Source: Brugia malayi (Eukaryota; Nematoda; Chromadorea; Rhabditida; Onchocercidae). Taken from it: a stretch of 64,000 nt of DNA. Under the pieces are notes generated by a model. That model did no database searches, had not been told where the DNA came from, and was given only the letters and a program-made list of their open reading frames with translations. Position numbers and translations under genes: made by a program. Positions 52,135 to 64,000 of the stretch are shown in pieces (position 1 is the first letter of the stretch; each line of letters opens with the position of its first letter). Location of the stretch: positions 5,755,001 to 5,819,000 of the forward strand of contig NW_025062476.1 in the NCBI RefSeq assembly GCF_000002995.4, read 5' to 3'.

Positions 52135-55100
52135 TCAGTTTTCTGAAATGTTGATTATGAGGATAGGAAGAGCAAGGAAAGGTTTCGAAGGCAAAGAATT
52201 ATTTGAAATTTTAAAATGTTTTGAAAAATAGAAAAAATTTGAAGGGAAAGTTACCAGCAACATAAAAGAATATATAGCCGTCCCTGATGCATTCAGAAAT
52301 GACTTCCGCTTCCGTTCTTTCTTCAACGTCACTATCATCAAAATGTATCCAGGTATTGCTGTTTAGGTTTCTCAAATCGCATACATAATGCCCTGAATTT
52401 TCGTTCATATATATAGTTAATTTCTGGTTAGGGAGAGTTAAATGACTTTAAATTTAAATTTCAATGGGGATTTTTAAAAGGCTGGTTCATTTCTTAAACG
52501 AAGTATTGTTCGATGGAGTGACAAACGCCCTTAGTTATAAAGTGAATACTGACCTTTACTTGAACCAATTCCCTTATGACTGATAACTGCAGCGAGGTTA
52601 TAATCACATATCGCACCATTCTACAAAAGAAGTATATAAGATTTCCTCAGAAATAGAATAAACTAAATAACAGCTCATATAAGCATCTAAACTAACAAGC
52701 TTTCTTCGAAAATTTTCAGAGTAAAAAAAAAAAATGTTTGGATCTGAACAACAGCATCACCATTCAAGTCAACAAACGTACCGAGATAATGTCAAGAACT
52801 GGTTTGTAATGAAAATTTTCATTAATAAGGAAAATCGCATTCTTCCTGCTACTATTATACTTTCGAATCGGCAATTCTATAAGGATAGAAGGAATAAAAG
52901 TCAAAAAAAATTCTGAGAGACATTTTGTAACGATTTTGACGATGATTATAAACTTTAATTAAAGCGACCTTTAACTGTCATTCAAGCTATAAATGGATGT
53001 TTGTTATGGGTATTTTGAAAACTTTAAAATTTTAAATTTTTTAAATTTTATAGATGGAGGTTTGTCATCGGAAAACTCCATTAAACATTAATATTAAAAA
53101 ATATGTTATTAAACAGATATCCAGTAAAACTTATATTTCTGCAGGTTTTCATGAGAAAAAGATAAGGAAGAGAAAGGAACAAAGAAAGTTACTGTGAGAT
53201 TTGCCATCCTTTCCGACCGTATATAATGGTCTATACCGAAGCCATCTGCTGTTAAAAAATGTCCAAATTTCAACATTTAATAAAGCGGCAAGGGCAAGAA
53301 GTTCAATTTCTGTTGCCCATTCGCCATCATTTGTCATTTTCTTGATATGTTCCTTCCATTTAGCCAGCGAAAGGTGGTTCACTTCTCGAAGTAGATCGTT
53401 ATAATTCTCTTCAAATTTCACTACCTTGAAAATGTAATGATTGGACTATTTACTTAATTTACAATTTAATTTACATACTTAATTTACAAACATTATTTAG
53501 ATAGAAAACATGTCAATTACATTTTTCCTAACGATCAAGTGCTCCTCATCACTTCCTGATAAGTAAAGCGCTATGGAACGAAAGAGACAGTTTCCATCTG
53601 CTACAACAGGTGCAATCTTTGAAGGTACGCTTTTCTGGAAAAGAGGTTTCTTCTCTCGCCTGTAAAATAAATTTTAAACAGTTACCATATTCACTTCTAC
53701 AAAACTGCAATCAATGATTCTTTTCACAAGCCATGATGATTTGATCCTTGCTAAGAGCTTTATAAAACTATCCAAAAAATCCTAAAATCGATACCGAACT
53801 GCTGAAAAACGGTAGCGAATATTTAATTCGGCACAACAGCGTTCACAAAAATCAGGTCGCGGTAAACAGAATAACGTTAAATAGTCCAGTCTCTAAAAAA
53901 TAAATCAAGGTCACAAAGAGAGAAATATTTGTATTTGCAAAATAATCTATTAAAAAAATTTTGCATACGAATTAATAATTTTAATAAAGAGAAAGATCTT
54001 TCACACCCTACGTCAATAAAACAAAAATTGAGTTAAGCAAAATTACTAGAAAAAAAACAGATGGAAAACCTCGTCAGCATTCGAATCATCTGCAACTACT
54101 GAGGACTTTGTGGACAATCTTAATTTTCCCGCTAACTTTTCACCATCGCAATCTTTAATTTCCTGAATTTTTGGTGTACTTTTTTTAACGGTTCGTTTAA
54201 GATCCTCTCTTATCTAAAACGATTCTATTGTAAGTTTTCAAAGTGTTTCAGTACTCTCATGTAAAGGTTTGCGAAGGGAATTTAAAAAATAACTTAAATA
54301 TTTAATCCTTCAGAATCAGTAAAAACCATGTCAGATTCTTTTTCCCCTATTTTTTTAAATAAATTACATCATCATTTATAAAAAAGAATTATAGTGTTAC
54401 AAAATAACTTTAATACCTTTAGTAAAGAGTATTCAAGTTAGAAGGGAAGTCAAACCAACAAAAGACTTACATTTTCTGAATTACTAGAACCACTCGAAGC
54501 TACATAATTCGGAGGTGTTTCCAAAACAAAAGACACTTCATCACTGTTAATACTATTGCTGATAGGAAGGAGGCTGCTAAAAGAACTTTTAGGCTCATAA
54601 CATTCTCTATTACAAGAAATTAAACGAATGCACATTGAAAGCTTCACTGCATCTTTCAATTTTCTTTGTCTTGCTCTTGATGTTGAATGCTTGAAATCAT
54701 AACGCTTCAGAAAGATGATCAAGCACCTAAAATGTATCACCTTTAACATGCTTAATAAGCATATAAATACAATGTATTGAAAAAAGTGCAGCACTTGAAT
54801 GTTAATGAATCCCATGAACTTTCAACCTAAAAAAAACCAATGCAAATCTCTAATTACCAGACAGTATTACGTCTTGAAGAATAATAATTCCACATCAAAC
54901 TAAGGAGCTTCCACAGTGAAACCGTAAATTGATAAGAATGCGCTCAAAGTATTCCGCATTGGTAAGATATTTAAACTACATAACTCACTTTGAAAAATTA
55001 AGGAATTCATGACTCATGGTAGCGTATTTTCCACTGCATTGAAGACAGATATGTTCAACCACTTCACTTTTTAAATAATTTTCTAACAATACTTGTAGCG

Positions 55101-58100
55101 AAAGTGAGTCACTGTTGCTGTAAAAATTTGTTGAAAAAAGTTTGATGTTGTTACTTGAAGCTATAAATTGTTTAGAAAGTTTTTGTGAAAGAATTTGAAT
55201 GAGATAAGTAGACAGACACCAAACCTACACTTTATTCACGATTTGTATTGGCAGAAACAGTCCCTTTTCACACATCATTTGTTCGACACCACATCTGCAA
55301 GAATTATACCATCATTATCCTACAATCTAGCTTTTTAAATCAGATTATGAGAATTATATAGATTTTATTTAAGAAGAGAAGCTTGATAAGAAACTTGAAA
55401 TGAAAGATTCTTATCAAACTTCAATGGCTAAGAAACTCAGGAAGTCTGATGACTCATATCCAAAAAACATCCCTACAAATTGCTTTAATTCTATTGTAAA
55501 TGCCAATTTCATTAAGTCTTCTAAATTAAGCCTTTGCATATCAAATTGCATCGTCCCCTATCAGATATTAGTAGGTAAGACTAGTGGAATGGGGTTAGAA
55601 AATAAGGGAAAGCGAATGACGTTTCTTATATGTATAATCATATCATGTAAAAACTTCGATAATTAATAATATAATCAGAAAAATGTTCACTTACATTTCA
55701 CAAGTAAATGCTATGTAAGTAGAAACACTAACTTATTGCAAATAATTTCATGTTTCAATTCGAAACCAAAAATTGACGAAAGAGATATCATTGATTCGGT
55801 ATCTGTACTGATTGCAAATGATTTTAGTTCAGAGTCAATTTTATCCAATACAATAGTTAAAAACTCTTTCACATCCTGTAATCACTAACATCATTGACTG
55901 CACAATGTCAAAAAAGTGACCTTCCTCTCTGATTTTTTCCTTCATCTTCCCTCCCTTTTCTTTGGCTTTGCCAGAACTTAGCAAGCAAAAAAATATAATT
56001 TGAATATGAAAATCAAAAATCGAATACGCTACCTTCTGTTCACTCATTTCAAATTGCTCGTCGTCTAGAAATTTAAAAACATTTTCCAGCAAACACCGCT
56101 GCTTTGCACTGGGTGATTTCTGGTAATTTTTTCGAAGTGCTTTTAAAGCGCTGAAAAAATCACATTAGGGATGTGTTCACATCGTATCACGAAATACAAC
56201 ATAAGATATTTTAAAGAATATAGATCGACTTCACTGAAAACAACTTTTGTCAGCAGTTTGGACCGCATGATCCTTCGCAGTCTTCTACATTGTAAAGTTA
56301 CTTCCATCTTCATTTCCCAATAAGAACAAGTCAATTTTATAGAAAGATAAACAATAATATAGTTAAAAAAAAAACCTCAGAAAGGTGCCTTGTAATGATT
56401 CTGGTACGATACTTAACATATCATTAAAGGCCTCAATATGAAACAATCCTTGTAATAAAGCATTCACATAACATGAGTTTCTTTCAGAATTCAGAAATCT
56501 AGAAGGATGCATACATTGGAAGATAATGTGATTGAGTGCAGAACAGATAAACGACAATTTACGCCTATTGCTGTTTTTTTCTTCAAAATATTTTTAAAAC
56601 TAATTTATATTGTAATAACCTGAAGTAAACATTTTAAATAAGGATCTCAATGTTGAATTATCGACTCTACTTCAGGCCTGGAAGGGTCTTCATTTGTTTT
56701 CGATTAAACCCTAACTTTCCAGTCCCTATTTATTTGCCTACTACTAATACAAACGAATCCGCTCTTACTGTGACTTATTCTGCTACGAAAATTCGAAACA
56801 TTCATATGCTGCACAACTGTTTTACCCTTTCAGTGAAACTGTATCTGTTCTTGCCGATAACCGCTCGGAACTCGTTGCGAGATGAGATGCAGACTGTCTT
56901 CTACGAGTGCACAAAAAAGCATCATCCAAACTGACAATTCCTTTCTTCGAATTATTGCTTTTTGTAATTACTCCGTTTATTTCCAATATTCTGTTTTCAG
57001 AGTGTTGCTTGATAAGAGGACTTAGCAAAATATTTCTGACTTCCTTCTGAGATTTATGAGCAAAACTTTTGCTGGAAGAATGGAGATAAATATCAGTAGA
57101 TGTGGTTAGTTTTCTTTTCTGATTCCAGTTTTTCATACGTTGTGGGACGACCTTGTCATTGTTCTTCTCGTTTTTGTTCCACTCTATCAGATTTCTTTGA
57201 AAAATTAAAAGTAATAGTGGTTATGAGAAGAACATTTCGTGATTTTACAAAGACTAGAACGAAAGCATTATTCGAGAGCCAATGTGTTTCAAAAGTATAT
57301 GATCCTACAGATCATACAAGCCAGCTTTTGTGAACAATTTGGCATTAACAATACCAAGGAAAAGCATACCTGCCAACACAAGTCTGATGTGTTACACTTA
57401 TCTGTTGGAATGTTGACAATTGCTTGACCAATGTTCGTTTCTGAACCACTAACTGTTGCTGACTCTCCGATTTCGTTTCACCAAAAATTGGGGAAGGATT
57501 ACGAAAGATTTATTGGAAAGTGATATATAATAGCAATCTCCCGCCGTCCAAAACCAAATTTAATTACAAAGAATTACCACAACATTTTAATTCATCTGAA
57601 CGGGATTCGTCTGACTTCAGACAAATAAATATATGACGATTATATCGAATGTTGCCAATCGATTACCGGTTATATTCTCACAAAAAATCATTTTTCGATT
57701 CTTCAAAGTCAACCTGTGCGTTTCTGTTGGAGATAACGAAAGGCGTAATAAATCGTGTGACAATCTTTAGATCTTTCAGGCTTTATTAATACATGCTCAT
57801 TGCAGTCAATGCCCGATTTAAGTTTGCAAATTCGGAATACCAAGCTACTGCAATCTTCCGCTCGTTCCAAGCCGCTTATTTGTGTGCATTCCTGAATTCG
57901 TACACAATTTTTACATAATGGAACCAAATCTTCTTGAAATTATGAACTGAATTTATGATTTAAACGATGACTGCTCGATAAAGCCTTCAACATCAACGTT
58001 ATCACTATAATGTTTAATTTCTTCTGCATAATGATACATCTGGATTCAGTCTTTATACTCTCCTCCTACCGGATGTGAATAAATCCTGTCATTATCATAA

Positions 58101-58393
58101 ATAGGAAGAAAAGAACTCTTTCCAGACGTCGTTCTCCATTTTCCAAATAAAATATTCGCAGGGAGCTTGCTTCGCCATCGTTATACAGCTCAACAAAGCC
58201 AGGATGTAAATAGTCCGTGAGTAGCACTTCATCTTTTTCCACGTTAATCTTGAAATAAATTACATTATCAGTATTGTCTCTTATTCTGCAAATTTGAAAT
58301 GAAAATTTAAAAGAAATGAATATTAGTTCCTACCGATGCAGGCCATTTTGTTAGATACCAAACCATGTGATTTGATGTTGAACTGAGCCACTG
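52135..58393 (-). CDS. USP37-like ubiquitin protease with an OTU protease domain inside it
   Basis: Exons traced: 58393-58334, 58248-58117, 57891-57714, one ending at 57370 (start unclear), 57194-56826, 56498-56376, 56150-56033, 55875-55733, 55294-55229, 55117-54989, 54726-54471, 54213-54070, 53892-53795, 53659-53521, 53424-53193, 52876-52782, 52620-52554, 52392-52255 and 52142-52135; about 870 aa. The first exons resemble the PH-like N-terminus of USP37. USP parts: Cys box GFLNSERNSCYVNALLQGLF, DVKEFLTIVLDKI, zinc pairs CNKC and CLQC, CLIIFLKRYDF, His box YNLAAVISHKGIGSSKGHYV, HFDDSDV and the end DGYIFFYVA. Between LKRYDF and the His box lies an OTU domain: VVADGNCLFRSIALYLSGSD (Cys), DGEWATEIELLALAALLNV, and IFLINENFHYKPVL (His). 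From 57194 to the stop every junction is in phase. USP and OTU enzymes both cleave ubiquitin. The true start may lie upstream. Confidence 0.87.
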
Positions 58394-61326
58394 CTAAACG
58401 TAGAAAAAAAGGAAAATAAAAACAAAATTAATACATTGATTAATTACAATTAACATTCAAGAGCCATATGTGATACCAGTAGAGTTCTATCTGATAAGCA
58501 CAGAATCATATCCGATAAATATCGAGTCTTAATGGCTAGGACTATGCTTGATGGGTATCGAATCATGCATGAACGTCGTACTGTTATCTGCCTTTGCATA
58601 GTCATATGCCACGAGCACAAATGATAAGCGAAATAATCAATACATTAGTTATCCTATGAGAACGGCATGTTCTCAATCATATTCGAGACATTTTCTTACC
58701 TGTAAAATCTGTCTATTCCCCTACAATCCAATCATCCTCTAAAGTCATCAAAGTCTGCTATTAGGAAGATATTTCCTAGATCAATTATCAGCAATAACCA
58801 AGTAACCCGATTTTATTCACATAAATCGACACTGAGACCTGTATCGAAAAATAAACTCATCCATCTGTCTGTGTTTCTCCTTTTTCTCCCCATCTGAGTC
58901 ACACATCCTTCCCCAAAATTTGCATAACGATTATCTAAAACTACGTCTTATGCTATATCCGCATCGTTATCACATATCTTATATCAAGTCACTAAGATAT
59001 TTCTCGAAATCTGTTTCTAAATATTTCAAAGCTTTCAGTGAATCAAACTATTCTGAGCTTGTTTTAACGCCTTATGACACATGCATTTCGTGAGATTCTC
59101 CTATCGTTGGAGATACGTACGTGTTTTGTTTTTATTTCTTATCATAATTTAATCGATTAGTATATGAGTAGAATGTGTGCTTTTCATTGAACAATATGGA
59201 AGAGCGGGAACTTTAACACTTGTTTTGGTTATTGAAATGGAGAGAGACAGGGACAGGTGAGTTCGATTCCATTTATTGACACATCACATCACGTCTCGAA
59301 ACAAAAAAGAATTTTTTTTTGTTGTTGTTTGCACGCAGTAAATGTGTGAATAACAACACTGTGTTGTAGGTGTTCGTTCATCAGTATGGCGATATGACTG
59401 ACATTCGAATCATTTGGCTTGTTTACTAAGCTGTTAATGCATTGTAAAAACTCGTCTAAATGTAAACAGTTCTTGCAAATGAAAACAACAACTATCAGTC
59501 TTAGGTGAGTACCTTAACAGGTTTGATTAGGAAATGCTTGAAGTAGAAAAGGAAAAAATAAATATCAACAGCGATTCGTTTTAATATAATCACTCGAATT
59601 GCAATATGCACTGCCATCTGATGAACGAATTTGAACGAAACAGAAATGCCATTTAAAGCTAATCATAACTTTTTTGTTGTTAACACACAAAAGTAAACTT
59701 CCGAAATTTGCGTTAGAATTTTGATAAAAATTTTCAAGGCATCAAAATAATGCGAAAACTATATGAAAGCAACTAAGTACTGAAAAAGAAATTTGCTTAA
59801 AATAAAATTTCCCATTTTTATAAACATTGCAAAGAAAGTTAATTCGATTCGATTATTTAACTATTTGCTCTTTAAGCCAAAATCAAATTGATTGAAAATT
59901 CCTTCTCTTTTTTTGTTTTTGAAATAAATACGTGATTTATTAGACGTTATGAGCACTATAGCAATTATCATAGTAAATTCCATAATGCCGTAGGATTTTT
60001 ACCTCGATTATATTTACAGGAATTCTCAACCCAATTTTCGAAATCAAGAATTATAACTTTGACGAATACATACCTAATCCAAAATCTTTGCATTTCCGAT
60101 GAAAATTCCCTTCCAGACTTAAAATTTCCTCTCATTTTAATTTATACAGTAAGCAGTCCGTTACTTACATTTCTTTAATGTAAATATTACTTTATTTCTT
60201 GAATATTAATTGACAAACTGTACAAGTTTCCCTAACTGGTAGACAAATAATTTTACAGCTGGCAAAATAAGAAAACCTGTTTCTTTGATTGCATCAAATA
60301 AAGATGGAATATTTGCATCTTAATAAAATAACTTTTAAAAGATTCACTAAGGCTTTTACACGATGGAACATACAGCCATATACTTTAGAAGTATAGTGTA
60401 AGGTCTTCGATGATCCTTAACTTTTGCATTACTTTCAAAATCTGCGATCGTTTTAGCAAACTATTTTCCTTCCATAACAAATAAACAGTTGAGTGCCTTT
60501 AAAGTTTGTTTGAAACACGAAAACAAAAAAATCCGGGAAAAGAATAAATGCTTCACACTAAAACGATAACCATATTTTTTCCAATTCAGACTATTTGATC
60601 GATGCTAATTAAGATTTTTTTTTTAGGAAGTTGCAAATTCTTATTATGATCGACTAAGAAAAATTTCATATTTAGAATTCTATATTCCATATATTATACA
60701 TAGATAAATACTTAATTACTTAGTAACAAACTTTCTGTTCGCTAAGAAAAATTCTTTTATATAAGCATTAATTTTGCAATTTGAAGAAGTTTAATCTTGC
60801 ACCGAAATTCAAATTTAAATTTCTTGCAAAACTGTTAATGAAAATACACATAGTAATTTTATAATCCAATTTGTCACATTCACATTCATCCGCTCAGTTA
60901 TAGACCCATAGTGAAAATTTCTGGAATGTAGACGAATCATCCGTTTATTAAATTGTTTTGATGATGAACTTAATTACTGTATTCCTCACTGCAATTATAT
61001 TACTGAATCCTTTGCTGCATAAACAAATAATGAGTTCCTCATTTACAAGATTTTCGAAAATTTCACCAAGTTTTTGGCTTTTTCGTAGTTCGTAAGGGCG
61101 GATTCTAATGGAAAATTACTAAAATAGGATACATATCCAAGTTATTGACATTTGGAACAATATGGGAGAATAAATAGTCAAAGAAATTAAGAAAGGAATG
61201 AAGTAAATTATTCTACTGATATAACTAGAAATCGATATCACTACTTCATTTACTACCCTTCTATCAGATTTCACTTATAATTAAAGAGAAGAAATCAAAA
61301 ACAAGCTTTTCTTCCATTGTTTTTTT
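58394..61326. other. Intergenic region upstream of the USP/OTU gene
   Basis: It may contain 5' exons or the promoter of the USP/OTU gene and holds the 3' flank of the zinc-finger gene. I see AT-rich sequence with no family-like exon. Confidence 0.45.
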
Positions 61327-64000
61327 TCATGCTTTTTCATCCAAAATATTGCCGAAGCAGTTCTTCAGTGCGATTTCTCTTTTATCAGAAGTATTGACGC
61401 ATGCATCGTAATGAGTTCTGCGTTGTGGATCTATGACACCGTGCTTCTTTGTACAGTGTTCAACGATGGTTGTTTCGTCGAATAATATAATACCGCAATT
61501 TCTGCATCTGCAACATTTCTGCTGTAATATCGCATTGATGCAGCGCTGATCACAATGCGCTGGTTAATTAGAAGGTTCATCGAAGTGATACAGAAGGCTA
61601 ATTTATTCGGTCTACTTTTGTTTCATCACTGAGATATTTTAACGCTTATTTCTTCACCAACATTTTTACACTTTCGTAAGAATTTACGAAAACTTATTCC
61701 ATCAAGAAAAAAGCTGTTAGAGAAGGGTTATCACTTCGAATAAAATTTAATTTTACTCGAAGTGATGACATCAAATAAACCTGTAATGGAGATGTGCTTG
61801 GCCGTGACGCACTAATGACTCCTTTCGTGTTGAAATTTTTCTCCTACAAACCACACACGTCAATTTTGCTAATGATTTCTTCTTTGCTACCGCACATATC
61901 TTATCAATCAGCTAAAAGAAAACGAATTTTAGTGATAGAACTAAAAAAACTTTTTCACTTCTGCTTTTGGTTTATTCAACTGTTTTAGCTCATATCGATG
62001 AAAGCGATTCATGAAATGAAGTATCATTTATTTTTCATAAGAGATCATTTAGAATTTTTGTTAGAATTATTGTCTCATTGTCATTATCATATTCATTACT
62101 ACAGTTATCATTTTGATAAGAGTTGTGACATTACTATTTCTTCCTATTATTATAACCGTTGTCGTGTTGTAATTGTGTTAACAAAAGAAATGCTGCTTGT
62201 TAACGTTTCAACAGAATGTAACAGATCGAGTAAATTCAGTATTATTGTATGAAGAATATATATGAAGCGTAATTGTCTTCTGATAAATGGGATAAATTAA
62301 GAAACGAACATCACAATATGTCGCTTTTGTCTTAGTAATATTCCGCGGGAAGCATGTTCGTAGCAAGGATATTAACTGAGCCATATTTCGCCGGTTTTCA
62401 TAAGTTATTGAGGGATCCTATAATGATACCATAAGAAATAATGTAAGATTTCAGTCCGAACATTTTTATATGAGTTGAAATATATTCATTTTTCTGGTCG
62501 GAAGTTTTTGTCCTAAACATTGCTAAATTTCCAAATTAAAAAATCTTATTTAGTAAAACAAATTAACCTTATTGGGATGTCCCTGTTTGATGTGAGCATA
62601 AATTCGTTCTAGCTGGCATTCACTAGCGCCACACATTTTACAACGATAAGGCATTACTTCAGCATGTCCATATAAATGAATTAATATTAATGAATCGGAA
62701 TTTTGTACTTTTTGTTCACACATCTGACAGATCAGCAAATCTTCTGTCGCATAACTGAAGAAAACCGTTCGATCGATCTATGCCTCATGCAAATGATCAT
62801 TTTCGTGTTTGGAATGTAAATTTGAGCATTCTTTTTTTATAAGTAAGATAATACCTCATTCGAATAGTTTTAACTTTCCGGTAGAACTCGATCAATGCTT
62901 TCCTTTGTTCTTTACTATCTAACTTTTCATCCACACTTTCCACATCCACGTACTGCACATCTTCGGCATCTTCTTTCTTAACGTTATCATTCTGATTGCC
63001 GATATCGCATTTAATATTTCGTCCTTTCCTTTTCCCATAAATATGACTGCCAAGTTTTTTGATCTTTTTCTTGGACCAATCCATCCTTCTAACAGTTGAG
63101 TTTTCGCTAGAAACATCTGTAAATTAAGATTATTGTTGCTAGATTCAGCAAATCCGATCATAAAATAAAATGAAAGCTTCAACGGCTCGGAAATTCTCGA
63201 GAAAAATTGGATATTCATTAGAAATTTACACTTGTTCAAATAATATCAAGTGCTAGTGTATATAAATTTTGACTACAAAATTTTTCTTGAATCTTCTTCT
63301 TTTCCTACTAATGAGGTCAAATTATGTAAAGGGAATCAAATCCTCAAAATCTGGATACAATTTTGCCTTACAGTATAATCCATTTCAATTAAAGTGGGAA
63401 ATTTAAAATTAAACAGATATGACATAAAACGGACTAGAAGAGCAGCAAGGTGCCGATTTCATTTCTGGCTCGATCACGATTACTCTAGCTCGTTTGATTG
63501 CTGTTGTCATTTGGGTGCTTCCCACCACCGCTTGTTGCTGTAAAGATTCCGAAATCCATCGTTTCATGAAGGACGATACGGACGGTACTTGCTGGTATAG
63601 TCCGTGTTGTGCTATTGTTACCCGTGGTAAATGAATTTCTTGATGCTGCATCAGATTTTGCCATGTTTGCTTTGAAGAATTTGCCATTTTCTGTAGCTCG
63701 TCTACTACCAGAAAACCCGCCAGTTCATCAATTTGCGTTTCCTCAATAAGTGGTATGTTCAGTAGTGGTATTGTGGAAGATGCAACTGCTGGAAGATAAT
63801 TTGTGTTCACCATTGAATTAAAACCAGAGAAAATTTGATGACTATTAGGAGATAAGGGGAAAGCAGAAGAATCCAGATTTGACATGAAGTTCGGATATCT
63901 GTTTCGTTGCATAGCAAATGATGCGAACCAGGAATTGTTAGCCGTAATATCAGAATTCAGAATTTGCTGTTGCTGATGCTCTGGTGTCGTTTGATATACT
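61327..64000 (-). CDS. C2H2-type zinc-finger protein, 5' end outside the window
   Basis: Four exons are seen: one entering from the right edge and ending near 63430, then 63116-62855, 62754-62568 and 61521-61327. The first is Gln/Ser-rich and without a known fold (LLNIPLIEETQIDELAGFL, SVSSFMKRWISESLQQQ). The second is basic then acidic (RMDWSKKKIKKLGSHIYGK, a possible nuclear signal; DAEDVQYVDVESVDEKL). The third carries two fingers: LICQMCEQKV...LIHLYGH and YRCKMCGASE...IYAHIKQGH. The last has one more Cys/His pair, CRNCGIILF...EHCTKKH, and ends in LDEKA. The phases of exons 2 to 4 fit; the first donor is uncertain (a GTCCGT would give the right phase). It is probably a nuclear DNA- or RNA-binding regulator. 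I do not recognise the ortholog. The reading remains open to position 64000, so the start is not in view. Confidence 0.8.

Noticed and set aside
59261..59270. GTTCGATTCC resembling a tRNA B box
   Set aside because: The flanking bases do not form a T stem and no A box or acceptor stem is found. No tRNA gene was found elsewhere by eye.

Overview
The window looks like AT-rich nuclear DNA of a nematode. The reasons are GT-AG introns with TTTCAG-like acceptors, a cuticle collagen of the nematode type, and an animal lysyl hydroxylase matching the roughly 730-residue nematode enzyme. A clade III (Spirurina, possibly filarial) worm is my guess from gene style only. Most single reading frames are exon fragments. 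I assembled them by hand from splice sites, phase continuity and family motifs.

Layout: 1-1266 (-) is part of an unrecognised coiled-coil gene. 5993-8522 (-) is a nitrobindin-like haem protein with a signal peptide. 11742-15588 (+) is a single doublecortin-domain protein with a long disordered tail. 17705-22071 (-) is MTO1/MnmG, the mitochondrial tRNA wobble-uridine enzyme (12 exons, 638 aa). 22757-27522 (-) is a decayed copy of lysyl hydroxylase, and 28618-34738 (-) is the complete lysyl hydroxylase (16 exons, about 729 aa). 41963-43928 (+) is an alkaline ceramidase (6 exons) and 46065-48131 (+) a cuticle collagen. It converges on 48416-50947 (-), the GET3/ASNA1 tail-anchored-protein ATPase. 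52135-58393 (-) is a USP37-like deubiquitinase and 61327-64000 (-) a zinc-finger gene cut by the window edge. The gaps between genes hold microsatellites, small tandem duplications and a few inverted repeats.

The most striking find is in the USP gene. Between the Cys and His boxes of the USP catalytic domain, an OTU-type cysteine protease domain is encoded in frame and in phase over about four exons. It has its own DGNC and HY motifs. Vertebrate USP37 carries ubiquitin-interacting motifs at this place, so this would be one deubiquitinase nested inside another.

Lysyl hydroxylase and collagen lie in the same window: the enzyme hydroxylates lysines in collagen chains, mainly basement-membrane collagen in worms. 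I see no operon spacing linking them. Several otherwise intact genes each need one extra base to read through (near 7090, 31826 and 50880). This suggests scattered one-base deletions in the assembly rather than loss of these genes.
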